A stretch of DNA of 64,000 nt, taken from an uncultured Cohaesibacter sp. Its GTDB lineage: Bacteria > Pseudomonadota > Alphaproteobacteria > Rhizobiales > Cohaesibacteraceae. How positions within the stretch are numbered: position 1 is the stretch's first letter; every line of letters starts with the position of its first letter. The position numbers and the translations under genes are program-made. The notes under the pieces were generated by a model. The model worked only from the letters and a program-made list of their open reading frames with translations. It was not told where the DNA came from and searched no databases. The DNA lies in the NCBI RefSeq assembly GCF_963666525.1, contig NZ_OY762905.1:2090001-2154000 (forward strand), written 5' to 3'. Positions 45,300 to 54,107 of the stretch are shown here, in pieces.

Positions 45300-47102
45300 A
45301 TGCTTGTCACCTCAGGTCGTCAGCTGTTTTATTCAGTTTTTGCCATCCTCGCCCTCGCTCTCGTTGCCTCGGCCATTGCCTGGTACATGGGACCTGCAAG
45401 CCAGCGCATTCTCGTTGTTTTCTTTGTTTCGCTGATCGCGGTAGTCGCTCAGGGCGTCTATTGCGGCAACTCCGGAATCATGTCCTTCGGCCATCTTTCC
45501 TTCATGGCCATCGGCGCCTATGCCGCCTCGCTGCTGACCGTTCCGGCGATGATGAAAGCCGCCACCCTGCCCAAGCTGCCCCACTGGCTGGCCTCCACCG
45601 AGACAGGGCTTCTGCCCGCCATTCTGGTCGCACTGGTCGTTGTGGCGCTGGTGGCCGTCGTCACCGGCATCGTCGTGGGCAAGCTGCAGGGTGAAGCGGC
45701 AACCATCGCCACTCTCGGGCTGCTGATCATCGTCCATGGGGTGCTGATCGGCTGGCGTGACGTGACCCGCGGGTCGGGCTCCTTCTTTGGCGTGCCGCGC
45801 GAAACCACCCTGTGGGTGGCCATGGTCGGTTGCGTCATTGCGCTCATCGTCGCCCGGCTCTATCGGGATTCCGTCTCCGGGCTCAAGCTGCGCGCCAGCC
45901 GAGAAAACGCCATCGCGGCAGCCGCCGTCGGTGTCAACATCAAGCGCGAGCGCCTTGTCTCATGGGTCATCAGCGCCATACTGATGGGACTGTCCGGCGC
46001 GCTGATGGCCCATTTTCTTGGCGCTTTCAGCCCGAAGAATTTCTACTTCGTCGACACCTTCCAGCTGCTGGCCATGCTCATTGTCGGCGGCATGACCACC
46101 GTCACCGGCGCCATTTCCGGCGCCGTGGTCATCACTATCGTCACCGAAATTCTCAGACATCTGGAAAGCGGCTTTTCCCTCGGCTTTGTCGAGGTACCGC
46201 AAGTGTTCGGCACCACCCAGATCGGCATCGCCCTGCTCATCCTGTTTGCCATGTTCCGCAAGGCCGATGGCCTGACCGGCCTCAAGGAATGGGAAGAGCG
46301 CTTCATCAAACCGCACCGCAAGACCGCAGCGACCACGTCGCTTCAGGCCGCCGAGCCGGACGGCATCCTTTCGGCCAAGGGCATGACCATGCGCTTTGGT
46401 GGCCTCGTCGCCGTCAACAATGTCGATTTCAAGCTGATGCCGGGCGAGATTGTCGGCCTGATCGGGCCGAATGGCTCGGGCAAGACCACCCTGCTCAACA
46501 TGCTCTCGGGCGTGCTGAAACCGAGCGAGGGCAGCTTCCGCATTGCCGACACCCTGCTCGATGGCGTGCCCTCGCACAAGGTCGCCGAACACGGCATCGC
46601 CCGCACCTTCCAGAACATCCGCCTGTTCAACCACCTCACAGTGTTCCAGAACGTGCTCGTGGCTGCCCTTTCCACCCGCGACGGCAAGGACGCCGAAGGT
46701 CGCGCCCAGACCGCCCTTGAGCGCATGGGCATGGGCAAATTTGCCGAAATGGACGCCGGAACCCTGTCCTATGGCGACCAGCGCCGCGTCGAGATCGCCC
46801 GCGCCCTTGCCTGCCAGCCAAGCCTGTTGTTCCTTGACGAACCGGCGGCTGGCATGAACCGGGAAGAAACCGACGCCCTGATGGAAATGCTGCGCGGCCT
46901 GACCAGAGATCTGGGCATCGGCATCCTGCTGGTCGACCACGACCTCAAGCTCATCAATCAGCTGTGCGACCGCATTGCGGTGCTCAACGAAGGCACCCTC
47001 ATCGCACAGGGAACCCCCGCAGAAATCCGCAAGAACCCCGCTGTCGTTGAAGCCTATCTCGGCGCCAGCTCGGATCACGACGACGCCCAGCGAACCGACT
47101 AG
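45300..47102 (+). CDS. Fused LIV-type ABC permease-ATPase (LivM-LivG)
   Basis: 600 residues, ATG 45300 with GGAG 7 nt upstream. Residues 1 to about 330 are a LivM-type permease with about nine membrane helices ('SFGHLSFMAIGAYAAS', 'AVGVNIKRERLVSWVISA', 'GGMTTVTGAISGAVV'). From about 355 a LivG-type ABC domain follows: Walker A 'GPNGSGKTTLL' near 390, 'GIARTFQNIRLF', signature 'LSYGDQRRVEIA' near 488 and Walker B 'LLFLDEPAAG' near 510. The fusion is known in some alphaproteobacterial importers. First gene of a six-gene operon importing an amino-acid-like or amide compound. Confidence 0.93.
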   Translation: MLVTSGRQLFYSVFAILALALVASAIAWYMGPASQRILVVFFVSLIAVVAQGVYCGNSGIMSFGHLSFMAIGAYAASLLTVPAMMKAATLPKLPHWLASTETGLLPAILVALVVVALVAVVTGIVVGKLQGEAATIATLGLLIIVHGVLIGWRDVTRGSGSFFGVPRETTLWVAMVGCVIALIVARLYRDSVSGLKLRASRENAIAAAAVGVNIKRERLVSWVISAILMGLSGALMAHFLGAFSPKNFYFVDTFQLLAMLIVGGMTTVTGAISGAVVITIVTEILRHLESGFSLGFVEVPQVFGTTQIGIALLILFAMFRKADGLTGLKEWEERFIKPHRKTAATTSLQAAEPDGILSAKGMTMRFGGLVAVNNVDFKLMPGEIVGLIGPNGSGKTTLLNMLSGVLKPSEGSFRIADTLLDGVPSHKVAEHGIARTFQNIRLFNHLTVFQNVLVAALSTRDGKDAEGRAQTALERMGMGKFAEMDAGTLSYGDQRRVEIARALACQPSLLFLDEPAAGMNREETDALMEMLRGLTRDLGIGILLVDHDLKLINQLCDRIAVLNEGTLIAQGTPAEIRKNPAVVEAYLGASSDHDDAQRTD

Positions 47103-47171
47103 GGCGTTTCAAGACCTCAAAAAAAGCAAACGAACAAACAATCATCACCCCACCAACACCAGAGGACAATC

Positions 47172-48329
47172 ATGAAAAAGGCCCTTCTCTTCTCAAGCCT
47201 CATTGCCCTTTCCGCTCTCAGCCAGCCAGTGCTGGCAGAAGAGCTGAAAATCGGCCTCGCAACTGCCCAGACCGGTGGTCTGGCTCCCTATGACGCCCCG
47301 GTCATCGAAGGCGTTCATATTGCGGTTGACGAAATCAACGCCGCAGGCGGCATTGATGGCAAATTCAAGATCGAACTCATCGACAAGGACGTCCGTTCGG
47401 ATGCCGCCCAGACCTCCATTGCAACCCAGGAACTGGTAGACCAGAAGGTTTCCGTGCTGGTGCTGCCATGTGACGCCGACCCGGCGTTGGCCGCCATTTC
47501 CATCGTCGCGTCCGCAGAAATTCCGGCAATCTCCACCTGCGCCTCCTCCCCGACCCTGCCGCTGGTCGGCGGTGACTACATGTTTGCCAACTTCCCCGGA
47601 GACAACGTTCAGGCGACTGTGTCCGCTGAATGGGCCTTCAAGGAAGGCTTCAAGTCGGCCTACATCATCTACAGCCCGGATGCGCAATACACCACCCTGC
47701 CGCTCTACTTCAAGGAAGTGTTCGACAAGCTGGGCGGCAAGATCCTCGGCGAAGATACCTACTCCATCGGCCAGCAGGATTTCTCTGCCATTGCCACCCG
47801 TATCGCCGCGCTTGACCCTCAGCCGGATGTCATCATGACCGCCGCCTTCGAGCCAGACTTCCCGTCCCTGCTCAAGGCCCTGCGCGCCGCTGGCGTCAAG
47901 AGCCAGATGATCGGTTCTGACGGCATCGACAGCCCGACCACCTTCTCGCTGGGCGATGTTGTCGAAGGCACCGTCTTCACCACCGCCGGCTTTGCCACCC
48001 CGGGCAGCCCGATGGAAGCCTTCAACACCAAATACAAGGAAGTCACCGGCAAGGTGTCCGAAACCGTCTTCAACGCAGTTGGTTACGACCTCATCAAGGT
48101 GATCGAGGCTGCCGTGAAGAAGGCCGGTTCGACCGACCCGAAGGCCGTGCGTGATGCCATCGCCGATCTGGAAGATGTGCAGGGCGCAACGTCCATGATC
48201 ACCTACAAGGGCACCAACGGCATGCCGGTTCGTCAGGTATCGCTCGTCCGCGTCAAGGGCGGCGACCGCGAGCTGATCGGCCAGCCAAGCCCGACCGCCG
48301 ACCTCGTTCCTGCCCCGCGCATGCAGTAA
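47172..48329 (+). CDS. LIV-type periplasmic solute-binding protein
   Basis: 385 residues, AGAGGA 6 nt upstream of the ATG. Signal peptide ends near SQPVLAEE. The mature protein is a Peripla_BP_6 fold: 'KIGLATAQTGGLAPYD', 'AVDEINAAGGIDGKFKIELID' and 'DPQPDVIMTAAFEPDFPSLLKALRAAGV' regions (residues about 25, 50 and 220). These proteins bind branched-chain amino acids, amides, urea or short carboxylates. Ligand unknown; co-operonic hydrolases suggest an amide. Confidence 0.92.
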   Translation: MKKALLFSSLIALSALSQPVLAEELKIGLATAQTGGLAPYDAPVIEGVHIAVDEINAAGGIDGKFKIELIDKDVRSDAAQTSIATQELVDQKVSVLVLPCDADPALAAISIVASAEIPAISTCASSPTLPLVGGDYMFANFPGDNVQATVSAEWAFKEGFKSAYIIYSPDAQYTTLPLYFKEVFDKLGGKILGEDTYSIGQQDFSAIATRIAALDPQPDVIMTAAFEPDFPSLLKALRAAGVKSQMIGSDGIDSPTTFSLGDVVEGTVFTTAGFATPGSPMEAFNTKYKEVTGKVSETVFNAVGYDLIKVIEAAVKKAGSTDPKAVRDAIADLEDVQGATSMITYKGTNGMPVRQVSLVRVKGGDRELIGQPSPTADLVPAPRMQ

Positions 48330-48348
48330 TCAGGGGAGCATTGATCCA

Positions 48349-49062
48349 ATGGAACCGCTATTGAAAGTATCCTCGCTGCAAGTGCGGTATGGCGCTGTAC
48401 AGGCGGTTCGGGGGATCGACTTTGAAATCCGGGAAGGCGAGATCGTCGCCTTCCTCGGAGCCAACGGCGCAGGCAAATCCTCGACGCTGAATGCCATCGC
48501 CGGGCTGGCAGATGTCCATTCCGGAACAATCGAGTTTGCCGGGCGGGACATCACTGCCATGGCACCAGAAACCCTGACACCGCTGGGGCTCGCCCTGTCG
48601 CCGGAAGGTCGCCGTGTTTTCCCGGCCCTCTCCGTGGCCGAGAATCTGCTGATGGGCGCCTACAGCGTCCGCGACAAGACGAAAATCGATACCGCCTGGG
48701 AACGGGTCTATTCCCTTTTCCCGATCCTGCATGAACGCAAGGACCAGCTGGCTGGTACTCTCTCGGGTGGCCAGCAGCAGATGCTGGCAGTTGGCCGCGC
48801 CCTGATGAGCGGACCGCGCCTGCTGCTGCTTGACGAGCCCTCCCTCGGCCTTGCCCCGTTGATCGTCGAGCAGGTGTTCGAACTGATTACCATCCTCAGA
48901 GACCAGAAGGTAACCATCGCGCTCGTCGAGCAGAATGTTGCCAAGAGTCTGGAGATTGCTGACCGCGGATATATCCTGTCCGGCGGCAAAGTGGTCGGAG
49001 AGGGAGCCGCCGCCGACCTCATGGCCGAGGGCGGCTTTGAAGACACATTCCTTGGAGCGTGA
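48349..49062 (+). CDS. livF: LIV-type ABC ATPase (LivF-like)
   Basis: 237 residues. Walker A 'GANGAGKSSTL' near residue 38, 'LSPEGRRVFPALSV', signature 'LSGGQQQMLAVGRAL' near 138 and Walker B 'LLLLDEPSLGLAPL'. Second ATPase of the importer, pairing with the LivG domain fused to the permease. The gene ends 3 nt before the LivH-like start. Confidence 0.94.
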   Translation: MEPLLKVSSLQVRYGAVQAVRGIDFEIREGEIVAFLGANGAGKSSTLNAIAGLADVHSGTIEFAGRDITAMAPETLTPLGLALSPEGRRVFPALSVAENLLMGAYSVRDKTKIDTAWERVYSLFPILHERKDQLAGTLSGGQQQMLAVGRALMSGPRLLLLDEPSLGLAPLIVEQVFELITILRDQKVTIALVEQNVAKSLEIADRGYILSGGKVVGEGAAADLMAEGGFEDTFLGA

Positions 49063-49064
49063 CT

Positions 49065-49958
49065 ATGGAAATTCTGCTGCAACAAACCGTCAATGCCATC
49101 GCGCTTGGTGGCACATATGCGCTTCTCGCTCTGGGACTGGCCGTCGTCTTCTCCATCATGGGCCTGATCAACTTCGCCCATGGGGAGCTGATGACAATTG
49201 CTGGCTATGTGCTGATGTATTGCGGACTGGCCGGAGTTCCCTTTGCCATCGCTGCAGCGCTTGCCGTCGGCGCCGCCATGCTGGCTGCCGTGCTGATGGA
49301 GATCATCGCCTTCCGACCGGTGCGCAACGCTTCTGGCGCAACCATGCTGGTCACCTCCTTTGCCGTCTCCATGGTGTTGCAGGTACTGTTCCAGAACCTC
49401 ATTGCAGCGCGGTCCCAGCCGGTTCTGCTGCCACAACTGCTGTCTGACAGCGTCAGCATTTTCGGGCTGGTCATCGGCGTCAACAAGATTGCCGCCATCA
49501 TCGCAACCATCGTGATGCTGGCATTCCTCGACTGGTTCATGCGCAAGCAGAAGCACGGCATTGCCATGCGCGCCGCAGCGTCCGACTTTGCCGTCGCCCG
49601 CCTGATGGGCATCCGTGCCAACACGGTGATTTCCGCCGCCTTTGCCCTGTCCGGGCTGCTGGCCGGGGTTGCAGCCGTGCTGTGGGTGTCCCAGCGCGCA
49701 TCTGTCGATCCGCTGATGGGCTTCTCGCCGGTGCTCAAGGCCTTCATCGCCGCCATTCTCGGCGGTCTGGGCTCCCTGCGCGGCGCTGTGGCCGGTGGTT
49801 TTGTCCTCGGTTTCATCGAGATCTATCTGGCGGCCTTCCTGCCCGCCTCCATGCAGGAATTCAGAGAGCCCATCGGTCTGGCCATCGTGGTCTTCGTCAT
49901 GCTGTTCCGTCCCAATGGTCTCATTCCGGCAGCCAGCCTGAAAGCCGAAAAAGTCTAA
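49065..49958 (+). CDS. livH: LIV-type ABC permease (LivH-like)
   Basis: 297 residues from ATG 49065, with GGAG 7 nt upstream (a GTG 6 nt earlier is less likely). Eight membrane helices with LivH landmarks 'GLINFAHGELMTIAGYV' near residue 40, 'IAMRAAASDFAVARLMGI' near 170 and 'AFIAAILGGLGSLRGAVAGG' near 230. Forms the translocation heterodimer with the LivM domain of the fused protein. Confidence 0.94.
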   Translation: MEILLQQTVNAIALGGTYALLALGLAVVFSIMGLINFAHGELMTIAGYVLMYCGLAGVPFAIAAALAVGAAMLAAVLMEIIAFRPVRNASGATMLVTSFAVSMVLQVLFQNLIAARSQPVLLPQLLSDSVSIFGLVIGVNKIAAIIATIVMLAFLDWFMRKQKHGIAMRAAASDFAVARLMGIRANTVISAAFALSGLLAGVAAVLWVSQRASVDPLMGFSPVLKAFIAAILGGLGSLRGAVAGGFVLGFIEIYLAAFLPASMQEFREPIGLAIVVFVMLFRPNGLIPAASLKAEKV

Positions 49959-49973
49959 TCAAGGTTTCTTTCA

Positions 49974-50726
49974 ATGACGCGTTTGTTGCAAGCTGGCGAC
50001 CCCTCGCCTTCCGTTATTCTCAATCCTGAAGGCACCAGCCCGATCCTGCTTGCCTGCGAGCATGCCGGTCAGGGCATCCCGTCTGCCCTCGGCAATCTGG
50101 GCATCAGCCGCGACCAGCTCGACATGCACATCGGCTGGGACATCGGGGCTGCCGCCCTGACGCGTCTTCTCTCCGAACGCCTGAACGCCACCGCGATCTT
50201 CCAGCACTACAGCCGCCTGGTCATCGACTGCAACCGGCCACCGGAAGCCCCCGATTCCATCCCGGAAACCAGCGATGGTGTCAGCATCCCCGCCAACATC
50301 AATCCGGACAACCGCGAGGCCCGCGTTCGCGAGATCTTCGAACCCTATCAGGCAGAGGTGTCACGCCTGCTCGACAGTGGCCGCTACAGGATCGCCCTGT
50401 CCATTCACAGCTTCACGCCTGTTATGCGCGGCTTTGCCCGGCCATGGGACATCGGATTCCTCTTCCGCAAGGACACCGCCACCTCGCAGACACTTGCCGC
50501 CTTTCTGGCGAAGTCCTATCCTTGGATGACCATTGGCATGAACGAACCCTATCAGGTCAGCGGCCTGTCCGACTGGTTCGTGCCCCGCCATGGCGAAGCA
50601 AGGCATTTGCCGCATGCTCTCATAGAGGTGCGGAATGATCATATTACCGACAAGGACGGTCAGGAAAAATGGGCCGACATCCTTGCCGCATCCTTTGTCC
50701 ATCTTGTTGATGAGGTTTCAGCATGA
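49974..50726 (+). CDS. N-formylglutamate amidohydrolase-family enzyme
   Basis: 250 residues. FGase fold with 'ILLACEHAGQGIPSAL' near residue 23 (metal-binding His in SEH/CEH motif), 'HYSRLVIDCNRPPEA' near 80 and 'IALSIHSFTPVMRG' near 142. HutG enzymes cleave N-formyl-L-glutamate to formate and glutamate in histidine breakdown, but no hut genes are near. Paired here with an ABC importer, GS-like ligase and another hydrolase, so an N-formyl or related amide substrate is possible. Overlaps the next gene by 4 nt. Confidence 0.85.
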   Translation: MTRLLQAGDPSPSVILNPEGTSPILLACEHAGQGIPSALGNLGISRDQLDMHIGWDIGAAALTRLLSERLNATAIFQHYSRLVIDCNRPPEAPDSIPETSDGVSIPANINPDNREARVREIFEPYQAEVSRLLDSGRYRIALSIHSFTPVMRGFARPWDIGFLFRKDTATSQTLAAFLAKSYPWMTIGMNEPYQVSGLSDWFVPRHGEARHLPHALIEVRNDHITDKDGQEKWADILAASFVHLVDEVSA

Positions 50727-51358
50727 CACTGACCCGCGATGTGCCCCTTGATCCGTCTGTTTCTGCCCTGCTGTTTGTCGACGTGCAGAATTTCAGCTGC
50801 AACCGCAAGGGCGGCGAGTTCTCCGATCTGACCGAAGAACAGCTGGAAGAGAAATGCGGCTGGTATTTCAAGACCCTTGAAGCCAGCACCGTGCCCAACA
50901 TGCAGGCGCTGCAGGCCAAATGCCGCCAAAAAGGCATCGAGGTGATGTATACCACAATCGAGAGCCTGACCCTTGATGGCCGCGACCGGTCGCTTGACTA
51001 CAAGATCACCGGCTTCAACGTGCCCAAAGGCTCGTGGGACGGCAAGGTCATCGACGAAATTGCGCCCGTTGGTGACGAGATCGTGCTGCCCAAGAGCTCC
51101 TCATCGGTGTTCATCTCCACCCACATCGACTATATCCTGCGCAACCTGGGCGTCAAACAGCTGGTGATCTGCGGTATGCTGACGGACCAGTGCGTCGAGA
51201 GCGCCGTGCGCGACGCCTGCGATCTGGGCTATCTGGTCACCGAGGTCACCGATGCCTGCCTGACGATCACGCCAGAGCGACAGGAGAATTCGCTGAAAGC
51301 CATCAAGGGCTATTGCCGACAGATCACCACCGCCCAGCTGCTCGCCGAACTCGGCTGA
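50723..51358 (+). CDS. Isochorismatase-family cysteine hydrolase
   Basis: 211 residues. The family catalytic triad is visible: D20 in 'LLFVDVQNF', Lys near 124 in 'VLPKSSSSVF' and Cys near 156 in 'GMLTDQCVESAVRDACDLGY'. Members include ureidoacrylate, biuret and N-carbamoylsarcosine amidohydrolases and nicotinamidases; the lid residues here do not assign one. It overlaps the FGase-like gene by 4 nt and ends the operon. Probably cleaves an amide or ureido bond in the imported compound. Confidence 0.87.
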   Translation: MTLTRDVPLDPSVSALLFVDVQNFSCNRKGGEFSDLTEEQLEEKCGWYFKTLEASTVPNMQALQAKCRQKGIEVMYTTIESLTLDGRDRSLDYKITGFNVPKGSWDGKVIDEIAPVGDEIVLPKSSSSVFISTHIDYILRNLGVKQLVICGMLTDQCVESAVRDACDLGYLVTEVTDACLTITPERQENSLKAIKGYCRQITTAQLLAELG

Positions 51359-51383
51359 GACTGAACAGGTCAGACAAAATGCA

Positions 51384-51416
51384 AGGGGGTAGAGCGGCAT
51401 TGCCGTTCTGCCCCCT
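51384..51416. terminator. Strong bidirectional terminator between the two N-compound modules
   Basis: Arms of 16 nt (AGGGGGTAGAGCGGCA and TGCCGTTCTGCCCCCT) pair throughout if two G-U wobbles are allowed. It sits between converging gene stops at 51358 and 51451. Confidence 0.88.
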
Positions 51417-51450
51417 GTCTATTTCTGCTGAACAAAGCCGCGCCAGCGGC

Positions 51451-52992
51451 TCAAACTAGCCCCAGATCACCGACCAGCCGTACGCGAACCCGCAAGGGAT
51501 TGCCCGGCATGTAGGACAGCGGGGCATCTTCCACATCGATCAGTTTCAGCGTCCGGGCATCCGCACCGGCCTCGATGGCCCGGTCTTCGGCCAGCAGACG
51601 CGCGGCTTCCAGCGCCTGATCGCGGCTCATGTCGTAGTAGACCTTGTCAACTTCGCCGCTGACCTGCGCCATGGCCGCGCCGACGGCATTGGCGACGCCT
51701 GCATTCTCGACCTTGATCACCTGCGAGACCCCGTCGAGCTGATCCGGCGCGAGCGCAGCGCCGCCCCCGACCACGATGACAGGCACGTCTCCGGCACTGG
51801 TTTTCATCTGATCAACCAAATCTCCCAGCGTTTCGCCGATCCAGGCAGAAACCCTCTCAAGAGTGGTTGCCTCGAGGTTTTCCACCCGGTCCGGTTCTCC
51901 AAACTGCATCAACCCCTGCCGGATGGCAAAGTCACTGAGTGTCAATGTGTCCCCGCCAAACACCAGAGCCTTTTCGGTCATCCGGAAGCCGACGCTGTCT
52001 GGCCCGATCCTCGCACCCTCTTCGCGGATGACGGTGCCTCCGCCCAGTGCGACCGCCACCACGTCAGGCATTGGAAAGAAGGTGGCGACACCGCCGATAT
52101 CAACCTTGCTGTTGGCTTCGCGCGGGAAACCGTTTTGCAGGAACCCGGCATCGGTCGTGGTGCCACCGATATCCAGAACGACCGCATCATCAATGCCCGA
52201 GAGCATCCGAGCGCCACGCATACTATTAGTCGGACCGGAAGCGAAACAACGAACAGGATAGTGGGCCGCCTGCTCGGCCTGCATCACCGTGCCATCATTC
52301 TGTGTGAGGAAAAGCGGCGCCTTGAGTCCACTTTCGCCGATCGCCCTCTTGAAGGCAGAGATCGTTTCCCTCGCCAGCGGGTGCAGCGCACTGTTGAGGA
52401 TGGTGGCATTCTCCCGCTCCAGAAGACCGATGCGACCAAGCTGGCTGGACAATGTCACACTCGCCTCCGGCACGATCTCCTTCAGGATGGCCTCCGCCAT
52501 GGTCTCGCAGTCCGCGGTAATCGGCGAGAAGACCGAGGTGATGGCAACCGCCGTCACGCCGCTTGCGGCAATGGCCTCTGCCGCCTTGCGCATTGCGTCG
52601 CTGTCGAACGGAACAATCGGGCGCCCATCAAACTCGTGCCCACCCCGGATCAGATAGCTGCCGCCATCCAATTGGGCATGCAGATCCTTAGGCCAACCCT
52701 GCATGGGTAGAATGGTGGAAGCAGCAGGCAGACCGATCCGCACACTGGCGACACGGGCAAGACCGCGCCGTTCCACCACCGCGTTGGTGAAATGGGTCGT
52801 GCCGATCATCACCGCATGAATCTTGTCCTGTTCGCTAGGGTCCATGCCAGCCAGCACATGATTGAGCGCATTGCGAATGCCGCTGAACACGTCCGCCGTT
52901 GTCGAGGTCTTGATCAAGGACAGGATCCGGTCGCCATCCATCAGCACCGCGTCCGTGTTGGTGCCGCCAACGTCAATGCCAATCCGCCTCAT
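51451..52992 (-). CDS. Hydantoinase A / oxoprolinase-family protein (short form)
   Basis: 513 residues from ATG 52992, with AGGAG 9 nt upstream and a 4-nt overlap with the DUF917 gene. ASKHA-type ATPase fold: 'RIGIDVGGTNTDAVLMDG' (phosphate loop 1), 'GTTHFTNAVVERRGL' near 67, 'VLDIGGTTTDAGFL' near 280 and 'IVVGGGAALAP' near 420. HyuA proteins hydrolyse N-methylhydantoins or oxoproline with ATP. This form lacks the C-terminal extension of the full-length enzyme and is typically paired with DUF917 proteins, as here. Substrate unknown. Confidence 0.9.
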   Translation of the reverse strand: MRRIGIDVGGTNTDAVLMDGDRILSLIKTSTTADVFSGIRNALNHVLAGMDPSEQDKIHAVMIGTTHFTNAVVERRGLARVASVRIGLPAASTILPMQGWPKDLHAQLDGGSYLIRGGHEFDGRPIVPFDSDAMRKAAEAIAASGVTAVAITSVFSPITADCETMAEAILKEIVPEASVTLSSQLGRIGLLERENATILNSALHPLARETISAFKRAIGESGLKAPLFLTQNDGTVMQAEQAAHYPVRCFASGPTNSMRGARMLSGIDDAVVLDIGGTTTDAGFLQNGFPREANSKVDIGGVATFFPMPDVVAVALGGGTVIREEGARIGPDSVGFRMTEKALVFGGDTLTLSDFAIRQGLMQFGEPDRVENLEATTLERVSAWIGETLGDLVDQMKTSAGDVPVIVVGGGAALAPDQLDGVSQVIKVENAGVANAVGAAMAQVSGEVDKVYYDMSRDQALEAARLLAEDRAIEAGADARTLKLIDVEDAPLSYMPGNPLRVRVRLVGDLGLV

Positions 52993-54080
52993 GCCAGACA
53001 CTCCTTGAAAGAAACATAGTCGAAGTCGAAACCGAAGGAGCGGGGACCAACCACGGCAAGCCCTTCGGCGCTGGTCATGATGGGATTGGCAGGCAGGGCG
53101 ATCACCTGTACCCGCTGCCCATAGCGCAGCACCTCGGCCCCGATGGCCTCTGCCGTCTCTTCATCCAGCACGGTGATCAGATCGGGCACACAGGCAACCA
53201 TCTGCCCATCGACCCGCGCCACGGAAAACTCATTCTGGAAGTCGATCTCGAGCCGTTTCCCGGCAAAGCCATCCTTGCCGGAGACCACGGCCTTGCCGCG
53301 CACGAAACCGTCGGTCGTCCGCCGGGATACATCCTGCACCTTGCCGGAAAACAACAACGCCCCGTCCTCGACCGCAAGAATGGCAGCCACCGGATCGGTG
53401 CCGCCAGCGCGCGCATCCAGTACCGCCTGACCGATTCGCAGCGCCCGGCTGATCGAATACAGTATGGCATGATCCTTGACCTCGCGACCGGACCGCGGCG
53501 CGGCACAGGTGCCTGCGATGGAGCCAAGCTCGACCACTGTCTTGCGGCCGATCCGTTCAACCCGCAAGGCGCTCTCCGCCTCGGGAATGAGAACGGAATT
53601 GGCGCGAATGTCTGAAATGGCAAAGGGTGCGACCGAAAGACCGCGAATGGCGAAGCTGGCCATCTGCGCCTCCGGGAACGCCCGGCCCATGGTATCGGCA
53701 TCAACCACCGGCAGCCCAAGCTCCATGCCGACCAGCAGCGCAAAGAAGGCATTTTCGCCACCGATCTCGATTGACATGATCGCATCAAACGGCTTGCCGC
53801 AATGGCTTTCCATCAGCCTCACGGCCTTGCAGATGGCCTGCGGTTCCGGCAGCCGCTCCTTGGTCACCAGCGGTGCCCCCATGATGCAGACCACGGCAAC
53901 ACGGGCATCATCGGCCAGTTCCTCGGGGCTCAGCAGGGTTACCCGCTTGCCCTGTCCGTAGGCGGCTTCGGCACACATCAATTCTAGCGCAGGGTGATTG
54001 CCCCCACCGGTTCCCAGCACACCCGCGCCAATGGCGAGCGCGGTCAATTCGTTGAATTCGAGTTCACGCATACATTTCAT
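52989..54080 (-). CDS. DUF917 / S-methyl-thiohydantoin desulfurase-family protein
   Basis: 363 residues; ATG 54080 is used, with ATG 54071 (MRELEFNE) as an alternative. The motifs 'GAGVLGTGGGNHPALEL' near residue 17, 'GGENAFFALLVGMELGLPVVDADTMGRAFPE' near 110-140 and 'IGQAVLDARAGGTDPVAAIL' near 215 define the family (Pfam PF06032). The family is named for S-methyl thiohydantoin desulfurase activity and almost always neighbours a hydantoinase-A protein. It probably acts on the same ring compound as the overlapping gene. Confidence 0.88.
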   Translation of the reverse strand: MKCMRELEFNELTALAIGAGVLGTGGGNHPALELMCAEAAYGQGKRVTLLSPEELADDARVAVVCIMGAPLVTKERLPEPQAICKAVRLMESHCGKPFDAIMSIEIGGENAFFALLVGMELGLPVVDADTMGRAFPEAQMASFAIRGLSVAPFAISDIRANSVLIPEAESALRVERIGRKTVVELGSIAGTCAAPRSGREVKDHAILYSISRALRIGQAVLDARAGGTDPVAAILAVEDGALLFSGKVQDVSRRTTDGFVRGKAVVSGKDGFAGKRLEIDFQNEFSVARVDGQMVACVPDLITVLDEETAEAIGAEVLRYGQRVQVIALPANPIMTSAEGLAVVGPRSFGFDFDYVSFKECLA

Positions 54081-54107
54081 CCATTCAGAAATCTGGAGGA
54101 CACCGGC

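Noticed and set aside
45960-47078. 372-codon leftward open frame
   Set aside because: Antisense to the LivG domain of the fused transporter protein.
49974-50726. True histidine-pathway hutG
   Set aside because: No hutU, hutH, hutI or hutF nearby; the gene belongs to the transporter operon, so only family membership is claimed.
51451-52992. Full-length ATP-dependent N-methylhydantoinase or 5-oxoprolinase
   Set aside because: The protein is about 510 residues, lacks the C-terminal region and has no HyuB partner; DUF917 pairing indicates the short subgroup.
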